Shown: positions 16,441-25,394 of the stretch, in pieces
Position numbering within the stretch: the first letter of the stretch is position 1
How the letters are laid out: every line of letters starts with the position of its first letter
NCBI RefSeq assembly: GCF_039522525.1
Contig: NZ_BAAADO010000002.1
Span: 434,001-498,000 of the forward strand
DNA length: 64,000 nt
Direction: 5' to 3'
Source of the DNA: Salinibacillus aidingensis
Lineage (GTDB): Bacteria; Bacillota; Bacilli; Bacillales; Alkalibacillaceae
Position numbers and translations under genes: made by a program
The notes under the pieces: generated by a model
Seen by the model: the letters and a program-made list of their open reading frames with translations, nothing else
Databases searched by the model: none
Told to the model about the DNA's origin: nothing

Positions 16441-17640
16441 ATGAATTTTGAATTTAGCGAAGAGCAGAATCTATTAAGAGAAACGGTACGAAACTTTGTT
16501 GATAGCGAGATTAACCCCTACATGCAAAAGTGGGAAGAGGAAGGAAAATATGATGAAGGAATTAACCGGAGACTTGGAGAACTGGGTCTTATGGGTGTAT
16601 GTATTCCGGAACAATACGGCGGCAGCGGAATGGATTATAACTCGCTTGCCATTGTATGTGAAGAGCTCGAGCGCGGGGATACCGCCTTCCGTACAGCTGT
16701 ATCCGTTCATACCGGACTTAACAGTATGACCCTTCTTCAATGGGGAAATGAAGAACAAAAACAGAAATACCTCACCCCTCAGGCAAAAGGAGAAAAAATC
16801 GGGGCCTTTGGACTGACTGAACCTGGAGCCGGCTCGGATGTAGCCTCCATGCAGACAACAGCCAGGAAGGACGGGGATGACTACATTTTATCCGGCCAGA
16901 AAACCTGGATTTCCCTATGCGATGTAGCCGATCACTTCCTTGTTTTTGCCTACACAGATAAAGATAAGAAGCATCATGGCATTTCCGCATTTATCGTAGA
17001 ACGAACGATGCCGGGCTTCTCTTCAAAAGCGATTAAAGGCAAGCACGGAATCCGGGCTGGAAATACCGGGGAGATTTTCTTTGATGACGTAAGAGTACCA
17101 AAAGAAAATCTGCTTGGTGAAGAAGGAGAAGGATTTAAAATTGCAATGTCAGCCCTTGATAATGGCCGCTTTACGGTAGCAGCCGGTGCCTGTGGGTTAA
17201 CGATGGCCAGTCTTGAAGCGAGCGTGAAGTATTGTCATGAACGGAAAACCTTTGGAAAAGAAATCGGGAAGCATCAGCTCGTACAGCAGATGATTGCCAA
17301 AATGGAAGCAGGATTGCAAATGAGCCGTCTGCTTGTTTACAGGGCCGGTGAACTTAAGAATCAGGGGAAACGTAATACGCGGGAAACGTCTTTAGCCAAG
17401 TGGCAGGCGTGTGATATTGCCAACCAATCGGCCGATGATGCCGTGCAGATCCACGGTGCCTATGGCTATTCAAACGAGTATCCGGTCGAACGCTACTTGC
17501 GGAATTCCAAAGCACCCGTCATCTATGAAGGTACACGCGAGATTCATACCATTATGCAGGCAGAATATGTATTAGGGTACAGGAAGGATAAACCACTTAA
17601 CAAAATGTTACCTGCCTGGAAGCCAGATTCTGAAAATTAA
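16441..17640 (+). CDS. Acyl-CoA dehydrogenase (putative glutaryl-CoA dehydrogenase)
   Basis: This FAD enzyme of 399 residues has the usual three-part fold. The N-terminal part opens with FSEEQNLLRETVRNFVDSEI. The FAD-binding signature is GAFGLTEPGAGSDVASMQTTA. The C-terminal part carries RKTFGKEIGKHQLVQQMIAKM and the catalytic base Glu363 in IYEGTREIH. Next to a class III CoA-transferase and a semialdehyde dehydrogenase, glutaryl-CoA oxidation and decarboxylation to crotonyl-CoA is the best guess, but a short-chain acyl-CoA specificity cannot be excluded from sequence. AAGGAGTCGATACGT precedes ATG 16441. Confidence 0.85.
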   Translation: MNFEFSEEQNLLRETVRNFVDSEINPYMQKWEEEGKYDEGINRRLGELGLMGVCIPEQYGGSGMDYNSLAIVCEELERGDTAFRTAVSVHTGLNSMTLLQWGNEEQKQKYLTPQAKGEKIGAFGLTEPGAGSDVASMQTTARKDGDDYILSGQKTWISLCDVADHFLVFAYTDKDKKHHGISAFIVERTMPGFSSKAIKGKHGIRAGNTGEIFFDDVRVPKENLLGEEGEGFKIAMSALDNGRFTVAAGACGLTMASLEASVKYCHERKTFGKEIGKHQLVQQMIAKMEAGLQMSRLLVYRAGELKNQGKRNTRETSLAKWQACDIANQSADDAVQIHGAYGYSNEYPVERYLRNSKAPVIYEGTREIHTIMQAEYVLGYRKDKPLNKMLPAWKPDSEN

Positions 17641-17653
17641 GGGAGAGATGCAA

Positions 17654-19102
17654 ATGGTCCATTTTGACTCAGCCATCCATAGCATTTTTATTGATGGAGA
17701 ATGGCGCAGTGCCGTATCAAATCAGACTGAGCCTGTATATAATCCGGCTACACTTAAGACAATTACAGAGGTTGCCTATGGCGGACAGAAGGAAACCAAT
17801 GAAGCTGTGCAGGCAGCTAAAAGAGCGTTTGCCGATTGGTCCCGGCTTTCTCCACGCAAGCGTTCCAATATTCTTTATAAAGCATCGGAATACATGCTGG
17901 AGGACGTCGATCGGCTGGGAACCATTTTAACGATGGAACAGGGAAAGCCCTTAAAAGAGGCAAAGGGTGAGGTGAAAGGAGCCGCCGGTTTTCTCCGCTG
18001 GTACGCAGAAGAGGCCAACCGGGTTTACGGAGAATGGATTCCTTCCTCCAATACCCGCAACAGGCTGCTTGTCATCCCGCAGCCCGTGGGCGTTGTCGGA
18101 GCGATTACTCCATGGAATTTTCCAGCTTCTATGATTACGAGAAAAATTGGTCCTGCTTTAGCTGCAGGCTGTACCGTTATCCTTAAACCTGCTCCGGAGA
18201 CACCGCTGTCAGCCATTGAAATTATAAAGATTATGGAAAAGGCCGGTATGCCAAAAGGTGTGGTCAACCTCGTTACCGGAAATGCCGAGGAAATCGGACA
18301 GGAGTTTTTATCGAATAAGGACGTCCGGATGATTACCTTCACAGGCTCTACGGCAGTCGGAAAATACTTAATGAGAGAAAGCGCCGAGCATGTCAAAAAG
18401 GTCTCCCTGGAACTTGGAGGTCACGCACCGATTATCGTATTTGATGACGCCGATTTAGATGTAGCTGCGGAGCTTACATTAGGCAGCAAATTCCGTAACA
18501 GCGGCCAGACGTGTATTTGCGCCAACCGTGTCTACGTTCAGCGCTCCATCTGGGAACCATTCCAGCAAAAGCTGATCGAAAAGATTAAAGAGCTGCAGCC
18601 CGGAAATGGCTTAGAGGACGGAACCACGATGGGACCTTTAATTAATCAGCAGGCAGTTGAAAAGGTGAAAGACCATTACGATGACGCTACCTCCAAAGGA
18701 GCAGAGGTTCTTTATACCGGAAAGACCCAAAAGGACGACTTACAGGGCTACTTTTATCCACCAACCGTATTAGGCAATGTCAATGATGATATGAAGGTGA
18801 TGAACGAAGAAACCTTTGGACCAATCATACCGATCCAGCCATTTGATGAAGAGGAAACTGCCATTAACTGGGCCAATGATACGGACTACGGATTAGCAGC
18901 CTATATTTTCACAGAAGGCTATCGCCGCTCCGTACGTGTATCCGAACAGCTGGATTATGGAATTGTTGGAATCAATGAAGTCTTCCCTGCCCGGGCAGAA
19001 GCACCATTCGGTGGGGTCAAACAATCAGGAATCGGCAAGGAAGGCGGACATTATGGAATTGAGGAGTTTGTGGAGCATAAGTATATTGCTTCTTCGGTAT
19101 AA
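17654..19102 (+). CDS. NAD(P)-dependent semialdehyde dehydrogenase (GabD-like)
   Basis: The 482-residue aldehyde dehydrogenase is closest in pattern to succinate/glutarate semialdehyde dehydrogenases: GAITPWNFPASMITRKIGPALAAGC, VTFTGS-type ITFTGSTAVGKYL, catalytic Glu in VSLELGGHAPI, catalytic Cys in NSGQTCICANRVYV, and the terminal PFGGVKQSGIGKEGG. Its likely role is to oxidise glutarate semialdehyde to glutarate, feeding the two upstream enzymes; succinate semialdehyde from GABA is the alternative. The second ATG (17654) is preferred because GGGAGAG lies 7 nt before it and too close to the first. It is the last gene of the operon. Confidence 0.85.
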   Translation: MVHFDSAIHSIFIDGEWRSAVSNQTEPVYNPATLKTITEVAYGGQKETNEAVQAAKRAFADWSRLSPRKRSNILYKASEYMLEDVDRLGTILTMEQGKPLKEAKGEVKGAAGFLRWYAEEANRVYGEWIPSSNTRNRLLVIPQPVGVVGAITPWNFPASMITRKIGPALAAGCTVILKPAPETPLSAIEIIKIMEKAGMPKGVVNLVTGNAEEIGQEFLSNKDVRMITFTGSTAVGKYLMRESAEHVKKVSLELGGHAPIIVFDDADLDVAAELTLGSKFRNSGQTCICANRVYVQRSIWEPFQQKLIEKIKELQPGNGLEDGTTMGPLINQQAVEKVKDHYDDATSKGAEVLYTGKTQKDDLQGYFYPPTVLGNVNDDMKVMNEETFGPIIPIQPFDEEETAINWANDTDYGLAAYIFTEGYRRSVRVSEQLDYGIVGINEVFPARAEAPFGGVKQSGIGKEGGHYGIEEFVEHKYIASSV

Positions 19103-19138
19103 GGTGAGGCTTCCATCAGCGGGGGTATTACGATAAAC
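19101..19138 (+). repeat. Remnant of the interspersed hairpin element
   Basis: GTGAGGCTTCCATCAGCGGGGGTATTACG-like sequence ending ACGATAAAC retains both ends of the short form with deletions. It overlaps the last base or two of the dehydrogenase gene stop. Confidence 0.6.
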
Positions 19139-19140
19139 GG

Positions 19141-19185
19141 AAAACGGGTGCAGGGATTTTTACATCCAGCACCCGTTTTTCTTTT
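19141..19185 (+). terminator. Terminator of the CoA-transferase operon
   Basis: The stem AAAACGGGTGC / GCACCCGTTTT has a loop of about 18 nt and is followed by a T-rich tract. Confidence 0.8.
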
Positions 19186-19351
19186 CGTTTGTTACACATT
19201 TTCTGCTGTAGTCGCTCACTATTTATCGAAAATATTTTAAGATATGAAGGAATTGGGTTACAGTTAAACGAAAGGAAAAAAGAGATAATGATAGAGGATC
19301 ATTCATACAGATGAAAATCGCTCTCATATTCAAACCAGGGAGATGACCGTC

Positions 19352-19621
19352 TTGCATATTTATTTGCTGCTTATCATTGTTTTTGTCAGTACTGTTGTTT
19401 TCTATCTCATCCTACTCTTTTTCCCGGAAAAGAAACACTATAAATATATCATTCCCTCCATTCTAATTCTATTTGGGATTTGTGCATGGGTATATGTCTG
19501 GTCCGGAAAAGGATGGCTGGCATCTGCTATTTACGGAACTGCCGCTCTAATTGTTGGGGCTATTTTGTCTGTGATTGCCGTGCTTTTCGATTTATATGAT
19601 AAAAAGAGGCGTTATCATTAA
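19352..19621 (+). CDS. Small membrane protein (possibly YesK-like)
   Basis: The 89-residue protein has three hydrophobic segments (about 3-20, 30-45 and 55-78) separated by short basic turns (FPEKKHYKY, YDKKRRYH). The spacing and the central 'YKYIIPSILILFGICAW' resemble the YesK family, but I am not sure. TTG 19352 has GGGAG nine bases upstream; an ATG at 19343 abuts that site and is the alternative start. Confidence 0.5.
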   Translation: MHIYLLLIIVFVSTVVFYLILLFFPEKKHYKYIIPSILILFGICAWVYVWSGKGWLASAIYGTAALIVGAILSVIAVLFDLYDKKRRYH

Positions 19622-19695
19622 GACAAAGTTGACGATCTGAGGACGGCTAAGAATCATAGATTCTCTGGGTGCAAAAAAGGGGGGCAATAATAAAA

Positions 19696-20184
19696 GTGAA
19701 GCATTTGTTTTTTGTAATCATCTTATCCCTGCTGCTTACAGGCTGCAACCAACAAGCGAACTTTGATACGACCTACTTACTGGAAAGTGATGAAATTATG
19801 ATCACAGCCCGCACCTACCAGGATGGAAAGCGTGTGACGAATATTGGTTATCAGGGAAGATTAACGACTAAAGAAGACATCGAATCCTTTTCCAATCTGG
19901 TCAGCGGAATGAACTTTACAGAGATATCTTCCAATCAAGCAGGGAAGATCACTACAAGCAATACATCCGATTCATTAACAGTCGGGACAAAAACAGCTGA
20001 TCAAACAAAGAAGGAAAACTTGACGATTCTAACCTTTTACAAAGACGGCACCATCCTTGGTATTGAATTCGAAAACGGTACAGGAGAGCATTTCTACCAG
20101 GTAAAACCTAAAGATAAGTCTCTATACAGGAAAATCCATAAATGGTACGAAAAAAATAAGGAAAACACTCTTAAAATCCAATAA
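19696..20184 (+). CDS. Small secreted lipoprotein, unknown
   Basis: A 162-residue protein with a short signal peptide and the lipobox LLLTGC (Cys17). The mature part is polar and Thr/Asp/Lys-rich, with predicted beta segments (YLLESDEIMITARTYQDG, LTILTFYKDGTILGIEFENG). No family is recognised. GTG 19696 is used because the GGGGGG site lies about 11 nt upstream and the signal peptide begins there. Confidence 0.65.
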   Translation: MKHLFFVIILSLLLTGCNQQANFDTTYLLESDEIMITARTYQDGKRVTNIGYQGRLTTKEDIESFSNLVSGMNFTEISSNQAGKITTSNTSDSLTVGTKTADQTKKENLTILTFYKDGTILGIEFENGTGEHFYQVKPKDKSLYRKIHKWYEKNKENTLKIQ

Positions 20185-20244
20185 TTCCCCATCATCCTGT
20201 CGTTCACACAAACGTCGTAACCAAAACCTGTTTTTAAAATACTT

Positions 20245-20274
20245 AAGACCGACTCAGGATAGTCGATCTTTTTT
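20245..20274 (+). terminator. Terminator after the lipoprotein gene
   Basis: The stem AAGACCGACT / AGTCGATCTT has a 6-nt loop and is followed by T6. Confidence 0.7.
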
Positions 20275-20353
20275 CTGTTGCTGCTTTTCTGATTGTGAAA
20301 GGTTTTAAAGAATCCTCGCCATTTCCGCTGAATATGTTAGTAATGAATCCCTT

Positions 20354-20668
20354 TCATCCTTTTACTGCTGATTGCTCATATTGCTTCGCCAGGTCCTTGA
20401 GTGCTGAAGCAACGGCATTTCCTGCTTTCCCTAAATAATGCTTTTTTACTTCCTCCACCGGTTCTTCAACGCCATCCTTCAGACTGTAACCCTTAAGAAG
20501 TCTTTGGACAAACTCCCGGCCATGCGCTGTGGCTAATGTACAGCCAGCCTCCACAATAACCCCGTATTTTTTGTCCACCTCTGCGGTGATCGTTAGAGTC
20601 TCATACATATTCTGAGCTGCCATTCCACCCGGAAGTCTGGCATGACCTGCGACGAAGAATGTATTCAT
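20354..20668 (-). CDS. DUF3870 domain protein
   Basis: The 104-residue protein carries the whole DUF3870 pattern: VAGHARLPGGMAAQNMYETL at the start, YGVIVEAGCTLATAHGREFVQ in the middle and a KGYSLKDGVEE turn. The function is not known. It lies between the two amino-acid degradation operons, on the strand of the lysine operon but separated from it by a terminator and a repeat, so a metabolic link is only suggestive. Confidence 0.8.
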   Translation of the reverse strand: MNTFFVAGHARLPGGMAAQNMYETLTITAEVDKKYGVIVEAGCTLATAHGREFVQRLLKGYSLKDGVEEPVEEVKKHYLGKAGNAVASALKDLAKQYEQSAVKG

Positions 20669-20884
20669 ATGCCTTCACCTCAATTTGCTGTTTTTCTGTC
20701 ATGTTTCCATCTATATCTATGTAAAATTTCGTCATTGGGCGGAGAAGTCCTGCTTTTTTATGAAGGACGATTCTGTTTTATTTGATTGTTATATTGGCCT
20801 TCATCGCCACTATGAAGGCCACATCCACAGTATTCAAACATGATTATATCCTTCACAGAGATCAACCCGCTTCAAAAATATCCC

Positions 20885-20938
20885 ATAAAGTGAAACTTCC
20901 ATCAGTGGGGGTATGACGGCCAGTTAATGCGTGATAAA
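20885..20938 (+). repeat. Short copy of the interspersed hairpin element
   Basis: A near-consensus 54-bp copy: ATAAAGTGAAACTTCC at the left, AGTGGGGGTATGACGGCC in the middle, GTTAATGCGTGATAAA at the right. It sits in the gap between the DUF3870 gene and the end of the lysine operon; 20669-20884 holds nothing else I can identify. Confidence 0.92.
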
Positions 20939-20972
20939 AAATGGGGTCTGCCCCGTATTCACAGCCCCATTT
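20937..20972 (-). terminator. Terminator of the lysine degradation operon
   Basis: The stem AAATGGGG / CCCCATTT is followed on the minus strand by a T-rich tract. It overlaps the end of the repeat copy, so the repeat contributes the final T run. Confidence 0.65.
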
Positions 20973-20982
20973 CCCTATAAAA

Positions 20983-22170
20983 CTATTTTATCATCGATTC
21001 ATTCTTCGCCTTATCAGTCAATGGCTTCATCGCCTCATGAATATTCACATTACGCTTTGCCATTTCTTCCATATAAACATCACCGGGGACAATGTTTTCC
21101 GGTGGATGGACGCCCCGTTTGGTGATGGTCCCGCTGCCGATCATCTGAGCAACAACGGAAATGGTATTCGCGGTCGCTCTGGCCATGGCGGTAACATTGC
21201 TCGAACGGTCCTTAAACGTACTCATTTCATATTGATAAAGCGTCCGTCTCCCATCCTTCTTCCCTTCGACCATGACCCGGAGCAGAACAGCATCATCTTT
21301 ATCTTTAAGGTCCACAATTGGATCGAGCAGTTTTAGCAGGATGTCTCTTGGGGTTACCTTTGTTCCCTTTACATCCACCGTATAATCGTTTCTCGTTAAA
21401 TTCAAATCAACCAGAAGTTTAAATTTCTGTGCATGACCCGGATATCGAATGGTTTTATATTCCAATGTGTCTAAATGAGGATAGGACTTAGGCAATGTTG
21501 AGGTTCCGCCTGACGTATGAAAGGCTTCCAGCGGACCAAATTTATTAAAATGAATCGTTTCGACCTCCGTTAGAGCGGGGACCTCCTGTGGCTGTCCGTT
21601 GCGAATGATCAGAGCTTTATCCGTATAGTGATCCATTAACCCCTCCATGGAAAAAACATGATTATATTCAAGAGGCGGCTCAGGCTGAACAGGAATACCA
21701 CCTACAAAAATACGGATGGACTCAGGCTCATCAAGCTTACTGTATCCGTGACCTGATAGAATATTAATCATTCCGGGGGCAACACCTAAATCAGGGATCA
21801 CCGTAACCCCTGCAGTTTGGGCATCTTCTTTTAACTGCAGTACCTTATCCGTAATATGACCAATATGCCCTCCCAGGTCTACACTGTGCACTCCAGCTTC
21901 AATTGCGGTTTTGGCCACAATCTCATTAAAGCTGTAAAATAAGGCATTAATCACCACATCATATTCTCGCATAAATGCTTTTAACTGTTCCTGATTGCCG
22001 GCATCTACCTGATAGGGTTTCAGTTTTTTAGATTTCAGCTGTTCACATACCTGACTGGCACGCGCTTTGTCTACATCCGCAAGTCCAATAAAGTCTACAC
22101 CATGACTATGAGCAAGGTCCCTTGCCGCTTCCTTTCCCATTAATCCGGCTCCTAGTACACCTATTTTCAT
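20983..22170 (-). CDS. lysDH: L-lysine 6-dehydrogenase
   Basis: This enzyme oxidatively deaminates the epsilon-amino group of lysine with NAD, giving 2-aminoadipate 6-semialdehyde. The 395-residue protein has a Rossmann start (GVLGAGLMGKEAARDLA) and the saccharopine-dehydrogenase-like fold. From memory it follows the Geobacillus stearothermophilus LysDH closely through VDLGGHIGHITDKVL, PDLGVAPGMINILSGHGYS, PLEYNHVFSMEGLMDHY, GPLEAFHTSGGTSTLP and ITKRGVHPPENIVPGDVYMEEM. AAGGAGG precedes the ATG. It is the last gene of a five-gene operon that holds the next enzymes of the route. A saccharopine reductase role is less likely given the close overall match. Confidence 0.85.
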   Translation of the reverse strand: MKIGVLGAGLMGKEAARDLAHSHGVDFIGLADVDKARASQVCEQLKSKKLKPYQVDAGNQEQLKAFMREYDVVINALFYSFNEIVAKTAIEAGVHSVDLGGHIGHITDKVLQLKEDAQTAGVTVIPDLGVAPGMINILSGHGYSKLDEPESIRIFVGGIPVQPEPPLEYNHVFSMEGLMDHYTDKALIIRNGQPQEVPALTEVETIHFNKFGPLEAFHTSGGTSTLPKSYPHLDTLEYKTIRYPGHAQKFKLLVDLNLTRNDYTVDVKGTKVTPRDILLKLLDPIVDLKDKDDAVLLRVMVEGKKDGRRTLYQYEMSTFKDRSSNVTAMARATANTISVVAQMIGSGTITKRGVHPPENIVPGDVYMEEMAKRNVNIHEAMKPLTDKAKNESMIK

Positions 22171-22206
22171 AGATATTACCTCCTTGTTTGTCTATTGTGG
22201 ACCTGT

Positions 22207-23709
22207 TTATTCCGTATCGATCTGGGCCCTTTGTAATTTTCCGCTGTAATCGACATAGACGGCCTTCCATTCAGTAAAGACATCGAGGGCAGCCACACCC
22301 GAATCACGATGCCCGTTTCCTGTTCCTTTCGTTCCTCCAAAAGGCAGATGGATTTCCGCGCCCGTTGTACCGGCGTTCACATAGACAATCCCCGTATCCA
22401 GATCACGCTGGGCCGCAAAGACACGATTGGCATTTTGTGTGAAAATGGAACTCGAAAGTCCAAATTCGACACCATTATTGACTTCTATAGCCTCCTCAAA
22501 GCTTTTGACAGGAATGAGGGAAACGACGGGACCGAAAATTTCCTCCTGACTGATTCTCATATCCGGAGTAGCATCGGTAAACAATGTCGGGGCAAAATAG
22601 TGACCATCCTTATACTGGTTCTGTTCCAGCACATATCCGCCTTTAATAAGCTTAGCGCCTTCCTCCTGGCCAATCTGAATATATTTACGAATCTTTTCCA
22701 GTCCCTGAGCGTTAATAATCGGTCCCACTTTTACTGATTCATCCAGCCCATCACCAATGGTCAGGCTTTCCATTTCTTTAATTAACCGCTCTTCCAATTC
22801 GTCTTTTACCTTTTCATGGACGATGACACGGCTGCAGGCTGTACACCTCTGTCCGCTCGTTCCAAATGCACTCCATAAAATGCCTTCCACAGCCAGGTTC
22901 AGGTCTGCATCATCCATGACGATAACCGCGTTTTTTCCACCCATTTCAAGGGACACTTTCTTGAGCCTCTGTCCGCACTTACTCGCAATCGAACGACCGA
23001 TATCATTTGAGCCTGTAAACGATATAACTCGAATATCGTCGTGGGCAACCATGGCCTCCCCTACTTCGGAACCTGTACCGAAGACCACATTAAGAACGCC
23101 GTCCGGCAAGCCTGCTTCTTCAAAAATTTTCGCGAGCTCATAGGCCATCAGCGGGGTTTCGGTTGCCGGCTTCCATATAACGGTATTTCCTGCCACGATT
23201 GCCGGGAAGGACTTCCATGTGGCTATGGCAATCGGGAAGTTCCATGGGGTAATAATGCCCACAACCCCAACAGGTGCACGAACGCTCATAGCAAACTTAT
23301 CGCCCAGCTCGGATGGAGTCGTGTGCCCAAATAACCGGCGTCCTTCTCCTGCCATATAAAAGGCCATATCAATCCCTTCCTGAACTTCTCCCCTTGCTTC
23401 TTCAAGAACTTTTCCATTTTCCATTGTTAAAATGGTTGATAATTTCTCCTTCCGTTCCTTCATCAGCTGACCGACACGCAATAAAATCTCCGCCCGCTGG
23501 GGACCAGGGACGAGTGCCCACTTTTTCTGAGCATCACGGGCGATTTTTACCGCATCCTCTACATCTTCCTTTGTGGATAAAGGCACTTGAGCAATGGGTT
23601 TTCCATTCGCAGGGTTGATCACATCACGATAGGTTTTACGGTCATCGGACACCCATTTTCCGTTTATATAATTTTTTAATTGCTCCTCCTGAATGAAAGT
23701 CTGTGTCAT
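22207..23709 (-). CDS. Aldehyde dehydrogenase (putative 2-aminoadipate semialdehyde dehydrogenase)
   Basis: The 500-residue aldehyde dehydrogenase has the substrate/NAD signature GIITPWNFPIAIATWKSFPA, catalytic Glu in VSLEMGGKNAVIVMDDADL, catalytic Cys in GTSGQRCTACSRVIV, and the closing PFGGTKGTGNGHRDSG with a long C-terminal tail, the last resembling the ALDH7 and plant-type GAPN groups. It begins 14 nt after the TPP enzyme gene and lies just before lysDH, so oxidation of the LysDH product to 2-aminoadipate is the likely job. AAAGGAGG lies 8 nt upstream. Confidence 0.82.
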   Translation of the reverse strand: MTQTFIQEEQLKNYINGKWVSDDRKTYRDVINPANGKPIAQVPLSTKEDVEDAVKIARDAQKKWALVPGPQRAEILLRVGQLMKERKEKLSTILTMENGKVLEEARGEVQEGIDMAFYMAGEGRRLFGHTTPSELGDKFAMSVRAPVGVVGIITPWNFPIAIATWKSFPAIVAGNTVIWKPATETPLMAYELAKIFEEAGLPDGVLNVVFGTGSEVGEAMVAHDDIRVISFTGSNDIGRSIASKCGQRLKKVSLEMGGKNAVIVMDDADLNLAVEGILWSAFGTSGQRCTACSRVIVHEKVKDELEERLIKEMESLTIGDGLDESVKVGPIINAQGLEKIRKYIQIGQEEGAKLIKGGYVLEQNQYKDGHYFAPTLFTDATPDMRISQEEIFGPVVSLIPVKSFEEAIEVNNGVEFGLSSSIFTQNANRVFAAQRDLDTGIVYVNAGTTGAEIHLPFGGTKGTGNGHRDSGVAALDVFTEWKAVYVDYSGKLQRAQIDTE

Positions 23710-23723
23710 GAAATCATCCTCCT

Positions 23724-25394
23724 TTATTTGTTATAAGTGATTGATTGCTCACGAATTTGCTGAATGGTTTTTCCCACCGAAATCTGCTCAGCATCACACT
23801 TTATGTCAATTACAGCCGGTTTTTCCTGGCTTAACGCCTTTGATAGAGCTGCTTTAAATTCTGTTCCCCCCTTCACCACTATCCCAATCGCTCCCATGGA
23901 CTCTGCATAGCGGGCAAAATCAGCATCTGATAAGGAGGTGCCCATCACTCTACCGGGATGATGAATTTCCTGATGCATGCGGATCGTTCCATACGACTGA
24001 TTGTTAAAAACGAGAGCAATGACAGGAATCCGGTATCTCACGGCTGTCTCCATCTCCTGCATCGTCATCATAAACCCACCATCACCTGACAAGGAAATAA
24101 CCGGGCGATCGGGATGAGCGAGCTTTGCCCCTAAGGCAGCTGGCATGCCATAGCCCATGGCACCTGACGTTGGACCAATGTAGGTATTTTTCTGTCTGAA
24201 GGGATAATAGGCATGCAGCCAGCCGGCAAAATTTCCAGCGTCATTCGAAATCATGGCACCCTGAGGTAAGTCCTCGATCAAACTGGAATAAACCTGTTGA
24301 TAGATAGAGCTGTCTTGAGATGCATGAATGTTTGCAGCTTGCTCATAGGCAGTACGACGCTGAACAGACCAATCTTTCCACTCTTCATTTCCTTTTATCA
24401 TCTGCAGTCCCTTTAAGGCTTCCTTCGCATCAGCGACAACCCCAATATCCGGAGTAAACACCTTTCCAATGGTTTCTGCATCGATATCGATATGAATCAG
24501 CCGCTGACGGGGTTGTGGAAATTGATAATTTTGTGTAGTCACCTCTGATAATCTGCTGCCCAGAACAAACAAAACATCCGCTTCCTGCAGGGTCTTTTTA
24601 ATCTCCGGGTGGGTTCCAAGCCCTAAATGCCCCATAAACTGTTCATGGTGATGGGGAAAAACATCGTGTCTGCGAAAGGCTGTGAGCACAGGTAAACCGG
24701 CTTGCTCGACAAACGATAAAAAGTCATCCTCTGCCCGGGCAGCTTTTACTCCTCCACCGGCAATGATTAGCGGCCGTTCTGCCCCCTTTAAAAGCTTCTC
24801 TATCTCTTGAATCTCGCTATCTGCCGGCTTCGGTTTCGGCTTTATTACTTTAGGACCAAAATTCATAACCGCCTTTTCCTTGAGAATATCCTCGGGCAAG
24901 GAGATGATTACAGGACCAGGTCTTCCTGTCTGAGCCACTCGAAAGGCACGCTGAACCAGCTCCGGCACCCGTTTTGCCTCGTTGATTTCCACTGCCCATT
25001 TTGCTGTATAGCGGAACATTTCCTGAAGGTTGACCTCCTGAAAACCCTCACGCTCCCGGACCTCCCTGGACACCTGGCCAATAAACACAACCATAGGGGT
25101 GGAATCCTGATAAGCCGTATGCACACCAATCGACAAGTTGGATGCCCCGACTCCCCGTGTGGCCATCACAACCCCTGGCTTCCCGGATGCCTTTGCATAG
25201 CCCTCCGCCATGAAGGAAGCACCCCCCTCATGTCTCGCTGAATACAGAGCGATGTCCGGTTCATCGTAAATCCCATCCAATAAAGGCAGGTAGCTTTCCC
25301 CCGGGACACAAAACACTTTGGAGATCTCCTCTATTTTCAGACACTCCACAATTCCCTCAGCTCCGGTCATCAGGGAGGCCTGTGTTTTTTCCAT
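23724..25394 (-). CDS. Thiamine-diphosphate enzyme (putative 2-oxoadipate decarboxylase)
   Basis: The 556-residue protein has the three-domain fold of the acetolactate synthase family. The N-terminal PYR domain has the catalytic Glu56 in SARHEGGASFMAEGYAKAS, and the C-terminal PP domain has the TPP motif GDGGFMMTMQEMETAV ending in FNNQSYG. It is not a clear IlvB, since no regulatory subunit gene is near and it stands between an aminotransferase and an aldehyde dehydrogenase. In this setting decarboxylation of 2-oxoadipate to glutarate semialdehyde fits best; other 2-oxoacids are possible. The start codon overlaps the stop of the aminotransferase gene by one base (TAATG). Confidence 0.8.
   Translation of the reverse strand: MEKTQASLMTGAEGIVECLKIEEISKVFCVPGESYLPLLDGIYDEPDIALYSARHEGGASFMAEGYAKASGKPGVVMATRGVGASNLSIGVHTAYQDSTPMVVFIGQVSREVREREGFQEVNLQEMFRYTAKWAVEINEAKRVPELVQRAFRVAQTGRPGPVIISLPEDILKEKAVMNFGPKVIKPKPKPADSEIQEIEKLLKGAERPLIIAGGGVKAARAEDDFLSFVEQAGLPVLTAFRRHDVFPHHHEQFMGHLGLGTHPEIKKTLQEADVLFVLGSRLSEVTTQNYQFPQPRQRLIHIDIDAETIGKVFTPDIGVVADAKEALKGLQMIKGNEEWKDWSVQRRTAYEQAANIHASQDSSIYQQVYSSLIEDLPQGAMISNDAGNFAGWLHAYYPFRQKNTYIGPTSGAMGYGMPAALGAKLAHPDRPVISLSGDGGFMMTMQEMETAVRYRIPVIALVFNNQSYGTIRMHQEIHHPGRVMGTSLSDADFARYAESMGAIGIVVKGGTEFKAALSKALSQEKPAVIDIKCDAEQISVGKTIQQIREQSITYNK

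Noticed and set aside
20941..21336. 131-codon plus-strand frame over the end of lysDH
   Set aside because: It is antisense to a strongly conserved enzyme and starts within a terminator.
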